Source: Amyelois transitella
Lineage: Eukaryota > Arthropoda > Insecta > Lepidoptera > Pyralidae
NCBI RefSeq assembly: GCF_032362555.1
Contig: NC_083517.1
Span: 4,980,001 to 5,044,000 of the forward strand
Reading direction: 5' to 3'
DNA length: 64,000 nucleotides
Shown here: positions 23,601 through 34,303 of the stretch, piece by piece
Position numbering within the stretch: position 1 is the stretch's first letter
Layout of the letters: each line of letters begins with the position of its first letter
The notes under the pieces: generated by a model
Seen by the model: the letters and a program-made list of their open reading frames with translations, nothing else
Databases searched by the model: none
What the model was told of the DNA's origin: nothing
Translations under genes and position numbers: made by a program

Positions 23601-24513
23601 TCTAACCACGCAGATCCACATTAGCGTCGTGTAAAATAGTACTTGTGTAAATTAGTAAGTACTTCGGTTTTTCGAACAACTAATTTTACAATTTGACATT
23701 TATTTTTAAACCTTATCCGTTTTAAGATTTTTGCCAAACCAATTTCATGTAAAAGTTTAATTAGTAAGGAGTCTCCAATATCTTTTTTAGATTTTTGGAC
23801 CAGTAGTTGTGAAAAACGAGGGGGGGGAGACCACTTTTTGTGACGGACAGATTGACAGACCGAAATTAAAAGATTTCCTTGTTAATCACTACGGACCCCG
23901 AATAAATGGGTTGGGTAGTACTTACCTTTCCAATCTAAATCACTCACAGTATCTTGTCTCTGAAAAAATGAAGAAATTTTGGGCACTTTTTTTATAACCT
24001 CTTCCCTTTTCCGTTTACTTTTTCTTTTCTCAGCACCGCTGGGATAATCTCTTTTCCTTTCACTCATTTCTTTTACAAATCGCTACTAATATTGTTAAAC
24101 CAGAAGAACAATATTGTTTGTACTGAATTACAATGTAGGTAATGCACAATTACATAAAACGCGTAAATAAACACTGCACTGCACTCCGTGGTTTAACATC
24201 AAATGTAGAGTATGGACGTACACGTACATCGTGATATCGATTTTATTTATTGAGGGATTCCCCGCTGAGTTGCAGATGTAAGTAAGTAAAACGGGGAAGT
24301 CCCGCAGCCCGCCATAACGATGTAGAGTGTTGCCAACTTTTGAACGCACGCTTAAGGCGGGATAAAAAGTAATTGCTTTATAGAATTTTGTCATTTGTAA
24401 AATTAAATAAATTAGGAAGTTTTTATTTCTTTTTCCTTACACACTTTGGGGCCCCCGTGGCTCGGGGGCCCCGTATAATTGATACGGCAGATACGGCGGT
24501 AGCTACGCCCCTG
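20655..24513 (-). mobile_element. hAT-superfamily DNA transposon, full length
   Basis: An 8-bp target duplication, CACCTAAT, flanks the element exactly (20647-20654 and 24514-24521). Terminal inverted repeats begin CAGTGGCGTAGC on the left and CAGGGGCGTAGC on the right (reverse strand). Near both ends lie GGCCCC-rich patches followed by GTATAA, including a GGGGCCC...GGGCCCC hairpin at the right end. Length is 3859 bp. It carries one transposase gene on the minus strand. Intact duplications and matching ends point to a fairly recent insertion. Confidence 0.93.
20834..24067 (-). CDS. hAT transposase (TTF-type zinc finger, ZMYM1-like), one frameshift
   Basis: Two exons join in frame: 24067-23926 (MSERKRDYPSGAEKRKSKRK, donor GTAAGT) and 23189 onward (acceptor TTTATTTTTAG), giving 783 codons before a stop at 20980. 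A TTF-type zinc finger (LCYSIVLNKPYCHFC) lies near residues 155-169. The RNase-H-like core has candidate catalytic acids in LDTTQD (about 332) and QGYDGANVMSG (about 397), and the C-terminal dimerisation segment has ATAERSFSKLK (E about 771). Right after SKLKLI the frame slips by one base, so the usual continuation (YYLRTSMGQERLSDLSLLSI, ending ARRMNI-stop at 20834) is out of phase. Restoring one base near 20990 would give about 830 aa. The copy has otherwise kept an open frame, in line with recent activity. Similar proteins are often annotated as zinc finger MYM-type protein 1-like. Confidence 0.88.
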
Positions 24514-25583
24514 CACCTAATACTTACTCAATTTATTGAAATTTAGTTATCTAATTGGTTCTTGCCTTTACAGGTTTAATCTGAATGGTTGTATCGTAAA
24601 TGATGCAGGAAAAGTTATTTTTATTAAGGCGAAAGCAATTTTCACACTGAAAAATCTTAGTATCTAATATCTGCATTCAAAGTTTCATAACGTGGAGTAG
24701 AGTATACAAAATCGTAGGTATTTATAATAAGTGGAACCCTATGTTTGCATTCGAGTCTTGATCTGCCTCTTTTCAATAGGTCCGATCAGACTGTTGCAAT
24801 TATAATTACAATATTATTATTCTGAATTATTATCTCTTATGCGTTCACGGCTGAAACGAGGGATCGACTTTTTGAAATGTTGTATGTATAAAACAGTTAA
24901 CTTATTAAGATCAAACATAAGATAATATTTATTTTGGATCTTCCCCCGGGAAACGAGTCAAACTGAACTTTAGTTAATTGCAAAACTCTGACTTATAATA
25001 ACATTAGTAGGTAATGCATTTTTTCTCTCAGAGAGTATATTACTTGAAATTATCGTGAGAAGGATCCACGCATGATGGTTTGTTTTGCTGTAAATGTACA
25101 ATGTAAGAATGAACTTCGCTGTACCGAGAGTTCCCAAACAAAATTAGGCAATTTGGGTTAGTACAAAGGTCAGTTCTAATCGTAGCAGTAAATATTTATA
25201 GTGAATTCGACAATTTAAGTTCGTTACGAAAATTTTGATTGTTACATTATCGTTGTAGGTAGGTACATACCAGAGTGAGTAAACGATATATTTACTCTTA
25301 CACTTCCTGAAAAGAACTCTTATGAGCATCAATAATTATTAGACATGTCGTTTTGGTTCACCTTCAGTAGGTCAAATACACCGGACAGTGGTCACCAATG
25401 CGGTCAGCTGATAATTCATAGTGAAATATGACCAAAGTAAGAGGGATTACATCATGCGGGAATGGTTAACTCTGAAAGTGAAGATACTTTCAAAAACAGC
25501 AATATGTAGGTACCATATGTTTATATCCTCTTTTTATAGGAAGTTATTCTAATTTTGTACTGAATGTTTAACCATGATCCAAT

Positions 25584-25690
25584 ATGACTAAGGTTCCCCT
25601 GCAAAGATTGTGGAGTTCTGATGGGAGTAGCAGGTTTTTACACCTGACTCACCCAATACAAGATCATTGTAGTAAAGGACTATCGCTGAT
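25584..25690 (+). repeat. Interspersed repeat family D, fragment
   Basis: Landmarks GGTTCCCCTGCAAAGATTG, TTTTTACACCTGACTCACCC and AATACAAGATCATTGTAG match the longer copies at 26805 and 57826. Truncated at its right side, just before the LINE tail. Confidence 0.5.
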
Positions 25691-25727
25691 AAGAAGAAGA
25701 ATTCGTACTTATGAATACCTACTTCTT

Positions 25728-25899
25728 TTTCCTGGCAAAGGGACAGGTCAAGAGTACCTACCCGAAACCGCAGAGCTTGCATGAAGAGAGTTATGAATGT
25801 GGATGATGCGAAGGAAGTATGCAGAGATCGTGGCAAGTGGAAAGATGTAGTCTCTTCCTACCCACCCGGGAAAAAGGCATGATTTTATGTATGCATGTA
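25728..25899 (+). repeat. LINE 3' end fragment (RTE-like)
   Basis: Matches the copy at 4682: GGTCAAGAGTACC, GCATGAAGAGAGTTATGAAT, GATCGTGGCAAGTGGAAAGA, then GCATGATTTTATGTATGCAT and a TATG tail. 5' truncated compared with the copy at 58278. Confidence 0.75.
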
Positions 25900-26804
25900 T
25901 GTATGATATTTTTGGTAACGAATCAACATTCAATGTCATTAATACGTGTAGACATCAGCTAAAAAAGATCTTAATAAGTTCTCAAGAGAGCATATTATTA
26001 TTACAAGAAATCGATAATATTTCGTCTCATAGTTTCGAAGATTAGCGGAAGGTATACACTGACCATCAAAATAAACTAGTAATAATATACACTCGGGTAG
26101 CCGCCATACCCACACATTAGCCAGCGTTTGAGTAGAAAATATTGCGCAAAATGGTGTCCTATGAATTCTACGATTTTGCAACGCATCACACTGTACTAGC
26201 TTTAGTCTCTAGGAACACCTGGTCCATATAAAGTGTTGATTATAGTTAGATAACAGCTGCAGATAATACGGACTTAAAGTCTAACGTTTGCTATAGGTAG
26301 CCGAGGCGAGCAGTAACAAAATTTACAATTCATTATAACTTCAGTATTTTTAACAGTATTGAACTAACATACAAATCATGCAATGGATATGGAATGGTAA
26401 ATGCAATTATCGCTTAATTTTTTTTCGTCTCAGCTTGATGACGTCGGGTCATCATAGGCCTCCATGCGCGCCCTGAATATTTACTGTGAATGATGCGCTG
26501 ATTTAAGATTGAGAATATGTTTATCTACTACTATATTATGTAAATAACAGGGCTTGGGTCATGGGTACTCTAGTGTTCTATAATGAGTGACACGTTGCTT
26601 TTATTAATTCGAATGGAGTTATGTACGTAACTTGGTAGGTATCACACATTACACATGTAGTACCTAGTTGTTTCTGATTTCTGTAGTCATTTTTCACTTT
26701 TTCAATTATTTTTGAATTCAGGATACTCTACGACACACCATCATTACGCGAACATAACTAAATAGTATAATGCAACGCGAAAGTTTAAAATACGGGTTGG
26801 GTTT

Positions 26805-26965
26805 TCCCCTGCAAAGGTTGCGGAGGTTAGATAGGAGTTTATTCATGTAATATTTAACCTGACTAACCCAATCCAGGGTCCATGGTCATAGGCTCCTCTC
26901 TAGAGTGGTTAGGATGCTACCGGGACGACAGCCAGGAGGAAGAAGAAGGTATTATTAGTTTCCAA
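26805..26965 (+). repeat. Interspersed repeat family D, long copy
   Basis: TTTTCCCCTGCAAAGGTTGC, CTGACTAACCCAATCCAGGG, CATGGTCATAGGCTCCTCTC and the end GGAAGAAGAAGGTATTATTA are shared with the copy at 57826. Both end GAAGAAGGTATT followed by TAGTTTC, suggesting a true 3' end. Confidence 0.6.
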
Positions 26966-27523
26966 GGTACAAACTACAATTTCAATTTTGTATAAATCTG
27001 TGAAAAACTAAATCAAACAAAGGCTCTGTTTTTCTGGGAAAACAGAGCGGGAAGCACGGGAAAACAATTTGAGGTACTAAAATAACTGGCGTCCTTGAAT
27101 TGAAATTGTGCGAAAAAAGATATCGTCTTCTGAGATTTCAAAGCTTTCTGAATAATACCTACTTATCAAATCATGTTCAATTGATTTCTTGATAGACCAT
27201 TCTCTCTGTACTAAATCTACGCTATAAAATCTATTGTCCGTTTGTTTCGTTACGACATTGAGATTAAGTACATTTACCTCATGATTTTGATGTGTTTATT
27301 TCATAATAAAGAAGCTCAAAAACAAGCAATTACTACTAAGGTTCTTCAAAAAATTACTTAATTTTTTGTTAATATCGTCAACTTTCTACTCGTGTTTACA
27401 AAAGAAGATGCTGACTGTGTGGATAATGTGATCTAGGCGTGAATATCTTACAATATTCTTACACATACTGGTTCCCACATACCCGTATAGTAACATATAC
27501 AACATCTTTGGAATCACTTATAG

Positions 27524-27754
27524 GGAAGCACCATCTCTTTCCCATGGATATCATAAAAGGCGACTAAGGGATAGGCTTATAAACTTGGGATTCCTCTTTT
27601 AGGCGATGGGCTAGCAACCTGTCACTATTTGAATCTCAATTCTATCATTAAGCCAAATAGCTGAACGTGGCCATTCAGTCTTTTTAAGGCTGTCGACTCT
27701 GTCTACCCCGCAAGGGATATATACGTGAGCATAGGTATGTTATGTATGTATGTA
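27524..27754 (+). repeat. Interspersed repeat family A, copy 4
   Basis: 5' truncated; starts at the CACCATCTCTTTCCCATGG landmark and runs to GGGATATATACGTGAGCATA with a TATGTATG tail. Confidence 0.75.
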
Positions 27755-27759
27755 AAAAA

Positions 27760-29000
27760 AGCTTCTTATAAATTTATTTGGTTTAAGTAGTTGGTACTTC
27801 CTATACTTCGTTTGATTGTTTATTCGACTCACTTCCCAAAACAAAAATAAATATTTCAGATCTAATCTTTATCTGCCTTGAAGTAGGACTTTCGAAGAGC
27901 GTTAACAGTACGTTCATCATAGATAAAAGGTAGGTAATTATGATCCACCGTGACCTCTGTGCTATTGCTCTACTCCATATTGCGAAACAGTGATGCCAGG
28001 CTGGCTGTAATATCATGTTTCGTGTTTTATTACCAATGACGGATATAGCTGCACTTAAGGACACCAAAGATCTTGTGAAATACTTATTTTTGGTAGGTAA
28101 CACTTAAGCTTGATGGACTGGTCTATAATACCACACACTATTCTCATGTAGAGATGGAGTTGAGCGTTGGTGGTACCTAGAGTGGTCGTTCTTCTCGCGT
28201 TATAGGTAGTTATAAAAAACGTACTTGATCTAAGTTTGGGGTACATCACGTTAAGTTGGTAGTTCACTCTTCTATATCGTAAGTGTTTGACCAAATAATA
28301 AGGTGTATATACATATATTTAATATAAATGCAAAGTCGTTTGGGATGACGAAGGTCGAATGTGCCAGCAATTAATCTTTTGAAGCAACTTACAAAATTAA
28401 TATCTACTTAATAATTACACAGAAATACGTGCAAAATAATAAGCAGTTTACCTTATTGGGTATCTTCAACATCTGGTGGAAAAACATTTGCAGAAACTTA
28501 CCATACAACCAGGAATGGGGTTAATTTTCTTAGCGACTTCACAAGCATGAATTATTTTTTCCGCTGGGATTCCCCATTCAAACGAAGGTAAATTACATAG
28601 GTATAACAAAGTTCTATAAAAACTACTAAAGGCTTACCTCCCTATTACACTATTATTGCTCGGATGTATTTTCTTATATAACAGTACTGCCTGAACCTTG
28701 TGCATTTTATCGATCTATGAAGTGAGAATTATTATTACAATATCTATGAGAATTAAGTAGCCCTTATTAATAATTCATAAGTATGATTACAAAAGTTTTT
28801 GTCAATAATTCTATTGATTATAGATAGATATTAACAAATAAGTTAATGATTGATTAATAGCTTTGTTTATGTGTAGTCATTGCGTAATGTAACAACAATA
28901 ATTAGGTAAATTTCGGAAATATACATATTTACATTTTAGAAATACTGAAGTGTACTCATTTAGTAGGTATATGGGGGTAGTTAACGCAAAAACGGTCACC
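27760..29000. other. Intergenic; one exon-like stretch
   Basis: AT-rich and mostly featureless. Two overlapping minus-strand frames near 27801-28294 have no family resemblance. One exon-like stretch at 28500-28612 is listed separately. Confidence 0.45.
28500..28612 (-). CDS. Isolated exon-like stretch, unknown product
   Basis: On the minus strand, after TTTTTATAG, the frame reads TLLYLCNLPSFEWGIPAEKI then IHACEVAKKINPIPGCM and ends at a good donor, ATG followed by GTAAGT at about 28500. The amino-acid mix looks enzymatic. I could not find matching exons up- or downstream and do not recognise the family. It may be an exon of a gene with distant exons, a gene fragment, or chance. Confidence 0.25.
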
Positions 29001-29006
29001 CTTATA

Positions 29007-29163
29007 GCCGTGTGGTTCCCGGTAGCTTAGGATCAAAAAAGGCGATTAGCTAAAAATCTGTCACTATTTGAACCGCTGAACTGGTCATTCCATCTTGTCA
29101 AGACTGTTGGCTCTGTGTTCACCGCAAGGGATAGGTACAGAAGTGATTATATTATGTATGTAG
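29007..29163 (+). repeat. Interspersed repeat family A, copy 5 (internally deleted)
   Basis: Begins GCCGTGTGGTTCCCGG, jumps over most of the middle, keeps GTCAAGACTGTTGGCTCTGT and CACCGCAAGGGATA, and ends TATGTATGTAGG. Confidence 0.65.
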
Positions 29164-29329
29164 GTATCTATGCCGAGTTATGGCCGATTTTATTTTAGGT
29201 GGTAGGATGGTATTTTACAAATGGACACACCATCGCTATTGGGCTTGTTTCATGGGATACACGCTCAATATATAATATCTTTGTAACAAATATAAGATTC
29301 GAGATTCAGGCCAGTCAGATTCAGTCAGT

Positions 29330-29400
29330 AGACCTGACCGGGAGTCGAATCCGGGATCTTGTGATCTGAGGCAAGCAGCAAAAAGTATACTTACTCGGTC
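29330..29400 (-). repeat. Possible tRNA-like SINE remnant
   Basis: The minus strand has CCCGGATTCGACTCCCGG, close to a pol III box B, preceded by a weak box A candidate. It does not match the SINE at 13168 or 62889 elsewhere. Confidence 0.25.
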
Positions 29401-29887
29401 CATTCGCCATTTAAACTATCTTCATCTACACACTGAAAATTAATGTAACTAATTTTATTGTCTTGTACTGAGATAGTGAGAACAGATTGGGATCTCAATT
29501 AAGTTCAAATTATCTCAGTGACCTTACAATTTGTGAATTACAAGCAGTCAATTTTTATGTAGACATAACAACACACTGTTTAAATACGAATAAGTCCTAT
29601 ACATTGAATTTAATAAAAAAAAACTAGCTACAGGTGGTAAAGGGTAAATTTTTGTAGGATAAAATTTAAAATCTTTCAGTTGTTTGGAAAAAAAATAGTG
29701 AAAAGATTGTGACGAATATTTTTTTGTTGTGTAAGTAGCTATCATATCTAATCATAGACGGATTCCAGTACAATTTATCTTACAAAATGGAAATAATTGA
29801 GAAGCAGGGTTGAAAAAAGTAAAAAGAAATTATATATTTTCTAAACTATAATTAAATAACGAACTATAAAAATATACATAATTAACA

Positions 29888-32800
29888 CTATTTCTTCTTC
29901 TTCTTTTCGGCTCTGCTGCCGCCCATGTCTTCAAGCTGTTGTTTGAGTTCGATCAGCTGGTTGTCCGGCACGTAGCGAATCTCTTCGTGCTCTACAGCGT
30001 GCTCTTGCACGTTGAGCGTGCAGCCCTCGGGGAGAGACGCGCGCGCAACCCGCAGTAGGGTACCTAGAGCCCACGCCGGGACGTCGGTCACCTGTAATTA
30101 ATTTATTTGTAAATAATGTTTAATCTAATAAGAAATCTTTAGCTATTATATATTTTTTAGTACCTCTCATGTACAGGAAATCTAACCCAGCTTGGACATA
30201 CATATATATAATCACGTCTATATCCCTTGCGGGGTAGACAGAGCCAACAGTTTTGAAAGACTGATAGGCCACGTTTAGCTGTTAAGCTCAATGATAGAAT
30301 TGAGATTGAAATAGGGCCAGGTTGCTAGCACATCGCTCAAAAGAATTCTAAGCTTATAAGGCTATCCCTTAGTCGCTTTTTACGACATCCATGAGAAAGA
30401 GATGTAGTGGTCCTATTCTATTGATGCTGGGAACGGCTAGCTTGGACAGCTTTGTGCTTTATCATTATTATTAGAAGACTATCAAAAGTATTATATTAAT
30501 TTAATTAGGTATGTACATAATGATTTATCACTGTAATATGGTATTGTAAAGCTAGTATTTTATGCAAAGTAAAAATTTAACTTAATGAATGATGAATTAA
30601 AGACTTATATCTTTCGGCCAAATATTAGTTATTATCTTTCGGCTTTGACCATTTGTAAATAAGGAATTAAGAAACATTTATTTTTTTAAATTTTGTTATA
30701 ATTTACCTGCACATTTCTCTCATATACATTGAGAAGATATTCTGAATCAACCACAGTTCCACCAGGTTTGAACCTTTGAACTTTAAGCTTTTTCGCTGGA
30801 GTTGCCCAACTGGAAAAAAGTTTTATATCCAATATATTTATACATAGTGGTAGTTAGGATAAAATAAAGAATTTTGATTGTTCTACACAAAAAATTACTA
30901 TAGAAATTTATTAACAGGTTGTGCCGTGTGGTTCCCGGCACCAATTAAAAAAAAAAGAATAGGACCACTCCATCTCGTTCCCATGGATGTCGTAAACGGT
31001 GACTAAGGGATAGGGTTAAAAACTTGGGATTCTTCTTTTAGGCGATGGGCTAGCAACTTGTCACTATTTGAATCTTAATTCTATCATCGAGCCAAAAAGT
31101 TGAATGTGGCCTGTCAGTCTTTTCAAGACTGTTGGCTCTGTCTACCTCGCAAGGGATATAGACGTGACTATATGTATGTATGTAGAAGGTAAGTAACAAT
31201 AATATTTTCATACTCTCTAAGTGGAAACCAGCTGAGGATGCAATAGAGAAACTTCAATATCACATTCTTATTAATTTCTGCTTTAAGACTTCACAAAGTT
31301 AAAATCACTTCAACATACCATTCCTCAACTTGAATGCCCATTACTTCTGCGAATTTGTGTATTTGACTTTGGGCAGATTCAAGCAATGCAAAATCATATC
31401 CATTCAATTGAAGATTCAAACAGTCATATACCGGCTCGTCAGGCTCCATACTCTGAAAATAGAGAAACCAGTTAGTATGTTATGGCAATGTTGTACAGGT
31501 GGACTAATGAGATGTTTTGTTAATTTGCTTGATTAAGAACAGATCAAATACAGGGTGTCTGGTAAACCAACAATATACTCACTAGTTTAAAATTAATCAA
31601 AATAGTGCAGTAAGAATTTGGACACCCTGCGCTTGCTGCCCGCTCACACGCGCTGTCGAATCATTGTTTGAATTCGCGCCTTCAGCGTGTATTCCCACAC
31701 TTCTTGTTTTTGTTGGATAACTAAGAACAATTTTAACCCCTATTTTTTTTTACTTTAAATGAGAATGAGATACTATTTGGAGAAACTTAATATGCAATGC
31801 GATTAACCAGACATCCTGTATAATAAACTAAAAAAACCAGTGTTTCTATAAACAAAAATATGCTTTGTATTTTTGTACTTTATTTGTATAAATAATAAAT
31901 TTTCTAATTCTTAAATAAAAAAGCAGGTCAACTGTTACTGTGAGTTTGTTTTGTGCACGAAAGGTTCCACACCATCATCATGTGTGTTTGCAATAAACTT
32001 GTTTATAGTCACGTCTATAATCCTTATGGGGCTTAGCCAACAGTCTTGAAGAGACTGATACGCCACATTCAGCTTTTTGGCTTGATAATATAATTGAGAT
32101 TCAAATAGTGACAGGTTGCTAGCCCATCGCCTAAAAGAAAAATCCCAAGTTTATAATCTATCCCTTAGTCGCCTTTTACGACATCCATGAGAAACAGAAG
32201 GAGTGGTCCTATTCTTTTTTTATTGGTGTCGGGAACCACACGGCACACATGACACATATAAAACCAGTTTATCAAAACACAACCTGTTATTAAAATCACC
32301 AAAAAAATTGCTCAAATATTGCGTTTGTTGTATAGGAGCCCCCCATACAATTAAATTATTTATTTAAAAGGTTATAACAACAATAATACAACTAAATTTC
32401 CTGTGAAGATTTTAAAAGGCTACTGGTCACCATTATAAATATTGAGCAAAAAAAAAACTTGAAATAATCACATTTATTGTCTGGGACCCAAAATATTTTA
32501 ATTTTTTGTATTTAGGTATATCAGAAATTGCAATACATAATTTGTGAAAATTTCGGCTTTATAGCTAAATAAAAAACCTAAGAAAATAAAATAAAAAGGT
32601 ATGAAACCCTAACAATTGCAATTTGTATGGAAAACATCATTATTATGTAAACTAGATTATTACATACATAAATGACGCCTCTTTCCCGGAGGGGTAGGCA
32701 GAGACCATATCTTTCCGCTTGCCACAATCGCTGCATACTTCTTTTGCTTCATCCACATTCATAACTCTCTTCATGCAAGCTCGCCGGTTTCGGTACTCAT

Positions 32801-33340
32801 GACCAGACCTTTTGCTGGAACATCTCCAATTTGAACAAGGTAAATTCATCTAGGCCTTCCTACTCCCAACAGTCCCATTCACACTTCCTTTGTATATTTG
32901 CTTATTTATAGGAAGTAGATTATTAGAACAGATTTTTTACTTACAATTAAGTAATCAGGTTCATAGAGATCATTTTTTCTTCTTAGTTGTTGACACTGTA
33001 TTACCGGTATGGGTAATGACTTTGTAAGTCCTACATGTGTTTTACTTCTTGCCTGAAAACAGTAAGCATAATATTATATTGACTGATTTGTGTTGATATA
33101 CGAAAATGGACTGTACACTGTACATACATATAATGACGTCTTTATTCTTAACGGGGTAGACGGAGCCCACATTCTCGAAAAGAATAAAAGGCTTCGTAAA
33201 ACTGTATAGCATGATGAACTTACTTATGTGTACTATAGACTTATTGATTGATGTATACTAAATTTAATATACTATATACCTATTTCTTTAAAGCAAAATT
33301 TGCTTATACTCACCAGTCTCAAAAGTTGCAACCCAATCAT
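29888..33340 (-). CDS. mRpL48: Mitochondrial large ribosomal subunit protein mL48
   Basis: mL48 is a structural protein of the 39S mitochondrial ribosomal subunit. Five exons on the minus strand join in frame: 33340-33314, 33052-32945, 31452-31319, 30809-30707 and 30091-29888, all GT...AG, 191 aa. Characteristic blocks align with vertebrate MRPL48: LYEPDYL at the end of exon 2, LQLNGYDFALLESAQSQIHK in exon 3, EECWATPAKK across the exon 3/4 border, DSEYLLNVYERNVQ in exon 4, and LPEGCTLNVQEHAVEHEEIR in exon 5. The N-terminal MIGLQLLRLARSK stretch is basic and hydrophobic, as expected of a mitochondrial presequence. The C-terminus ends in a lysine run. Introns carry three family A repeats, an RTE-like LINE tail and a MITE. 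The start codon faces that of Tom70 across 963 bp. Confidence 0.93.
30206..30437 (-). repeat. Interspersed repeat family A, copy 6 (mRpL48 intron 4)
   Basis: Reverse copy with TATATAATCACGTCTATATC at its 3' end, AGACAGAGCCAACAGT, and GCCTTATAAGCTTAGAATTC in the middle when read on the minus strand; ends GGGAACGGCT instead of the full consensus. Confidence 0.7.
30921..31184 (+). repeat. Interspersed repeat family A, copy 7 (full length, mRpL48 intron 3)
   Basis: One of the most complete copies: GTGCCGTGTGGTTCCCGGCA, ATAGGACCACTCCATC, CCATGGATGTCGTAAACGG, GGGATTCTTCTTTTAGGCGA, GTCACTATTTGAATCT, CAAGACTGTTGGCTCTGTCT, and GGGATATAGACGTGACTATA with a TATGTATG tail. A useful reference for the family, about 264 bp. 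Confidence 0.8.
31551..31818. mobile_element. MITE with TA target duplication (mRpL48 intron 2)
   Basis: The left end reads CAGGGTGTCTGGTAAACC and the right end (reverse strand) reads CAGGATGTCTGGTTAATC: imperfect inverted repeats of about 16 bp. TA flanks both sides (31549-31550 and 31819-31820). The 268-bp interior has no coding capacity. The TA duplication fits a Tc1/mariner-type non-autonomous element. Confidence 0.65.
32000..32246 (-). repeat. Interspersed repeat family A, copy 8 (mRpL48 intron 2)
   Basis: Near full-length reverse copy, from TTATAGTCACGTCTATAATC to GGTGTCGGGAACCACACGGC, with a short deletion in the CCGCAAGGG region. Confidence 0.75.
32664..32912 (-). repeat. LINE 3' end fragment (RTE-like, mRpL48 intron 2)
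   Basis: Minus-strand copy of the tail seen at 4682: it encodes [20 protein letters not shown] and ends SGKEA before the degenerate TATG tail. Frame changes occur upstream, in the GRPRRT region. Confidence 0.7.
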
Positions 33341-34303
33341 GTCGAAATAAATTAAACTAATAGTTTTTATTTTAAGCTATAGTAAGGTAACAGAAAATAT
33401 TATAATTTTTTTTAATACGATTGATTTTAAAATTTAAGGTTATGTTTATTACTCAAGTTTATTTTGACGAAATGACAGTTAACGTTTCCATAATAGACGT
33501 GTTCTTTATTTTATGCAAGAGCCGAGCACGAGCGGAGCGTTCTCGGCTTTATCTTTCGCGGCGTCAAGTGTGGACGTACAACGAACCTGCAACGATCACT
33601 ATCCTCGAACATAGTTCTCCGCAGTGTGCTCGCAACTCTTGGCGAAAATGGACGACATTGCAGCAGCCGCTGCTGCAGCAGCCGCTGCTGCAGCAGCGAT
33701 TATAGTGATAGTTAGCAAAAAACGAAAAATACCAAGACGATGGGGATCTACAAATCTATATAAAATGAGAACCAATCAACAAAATGATTTGTTATCCATT
33801 ATGAGAGGTCAATTCCTGGGATATACGAGACCATGCATCAATCTTCTTATTTTTTTATAATTGCAAGGAAGCATCTTTGGTCCACGTTTCCATGATGCTC
33901 GACCTTAACGACCGACTTCATCTCTTCTCGATCTCTTTCTTTTCGACTATGACTGTTCTGATTTATTGAGATTTGTGTACGTATAATATTATTGTGCAAG
34001 TTAGAGAAGTCTTGCATAAACTAAATTACAGACTATTTCTTGAAAGTGTTCTTGTTATCCGTGACAGCCGAACTGGCAAGATAATCCCTCTACTTTTTTT
34101 TATTTGCAACACTCATGTCATGATGAAAATGTCAAAAAGTTGTCTATGGTAGACCTTTAATCGCTCGTTGCATCAAGATTTAGAAGAAATGGTTAAAAAA
34201 GCGTAAAGTAAATTTAACGTTATTATCTGTTTTTCTGTGAGTTTTATATTAAATGGTGAATCCGTTTCGTGCAACAATATTTAGATAAGTTTCGGCAAAG
34301 AAT
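33341..34303. promoter_or_regulatory. Divergent intergenic region between mRpL48 and Tom70
   Basis: The start codons of two nuclear genes for mitochondrial proteins face away from each other across 963 bp. No TATA box is obvious for either, which is usual for housekeeping genes. The middle of the region holds the Harbinger-like remnant, so the original spacing was probably shorter. Shared control is possible but not shown. Confidence 0.45.
33515..33860 (+). mobile_element. Possible PIF/Harbinger transposase N-terminal remnant
   Basis: A plus-strand frame from the ATG at 33648 gives MDDI, a long alanine run, a short valine/isoleucine stretch, then KKRKIPRRWGSTNLYKMR and GQFLGYTRP, ending in a stop. 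The order (basic RRW segment, then a short acidic/hydrophobic lead to the first helix) resembles the N-terminus of Harbinger-type transposases and HARBI1-like proteins, but similarity is weak. The upstream GAGCCGAG...CTCGGCT is an 8-bp imperfect inverted pair. It could instead be an unrelated short gene; the alanine run makes composition unreliable. Confidence 0.33.

Larger units (their letters stand above)
24522..27521. other. Intergenic stretch with scattered repeats
   Basis: No supported exon. It contains a family D copy near 25584-25690, an RTE-like LINE tail at 25728-25899, and another family D copy at 26805-26965. Open frames are short and without splice context. Confidence 0.5.

Noticed and set aside
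28500-28612. Ornithine decarboxylase exon
   Set aside because: A faint likeness to the WGI...RII motif of decarboxylases was considered, but the flanking residues do not fit the family.
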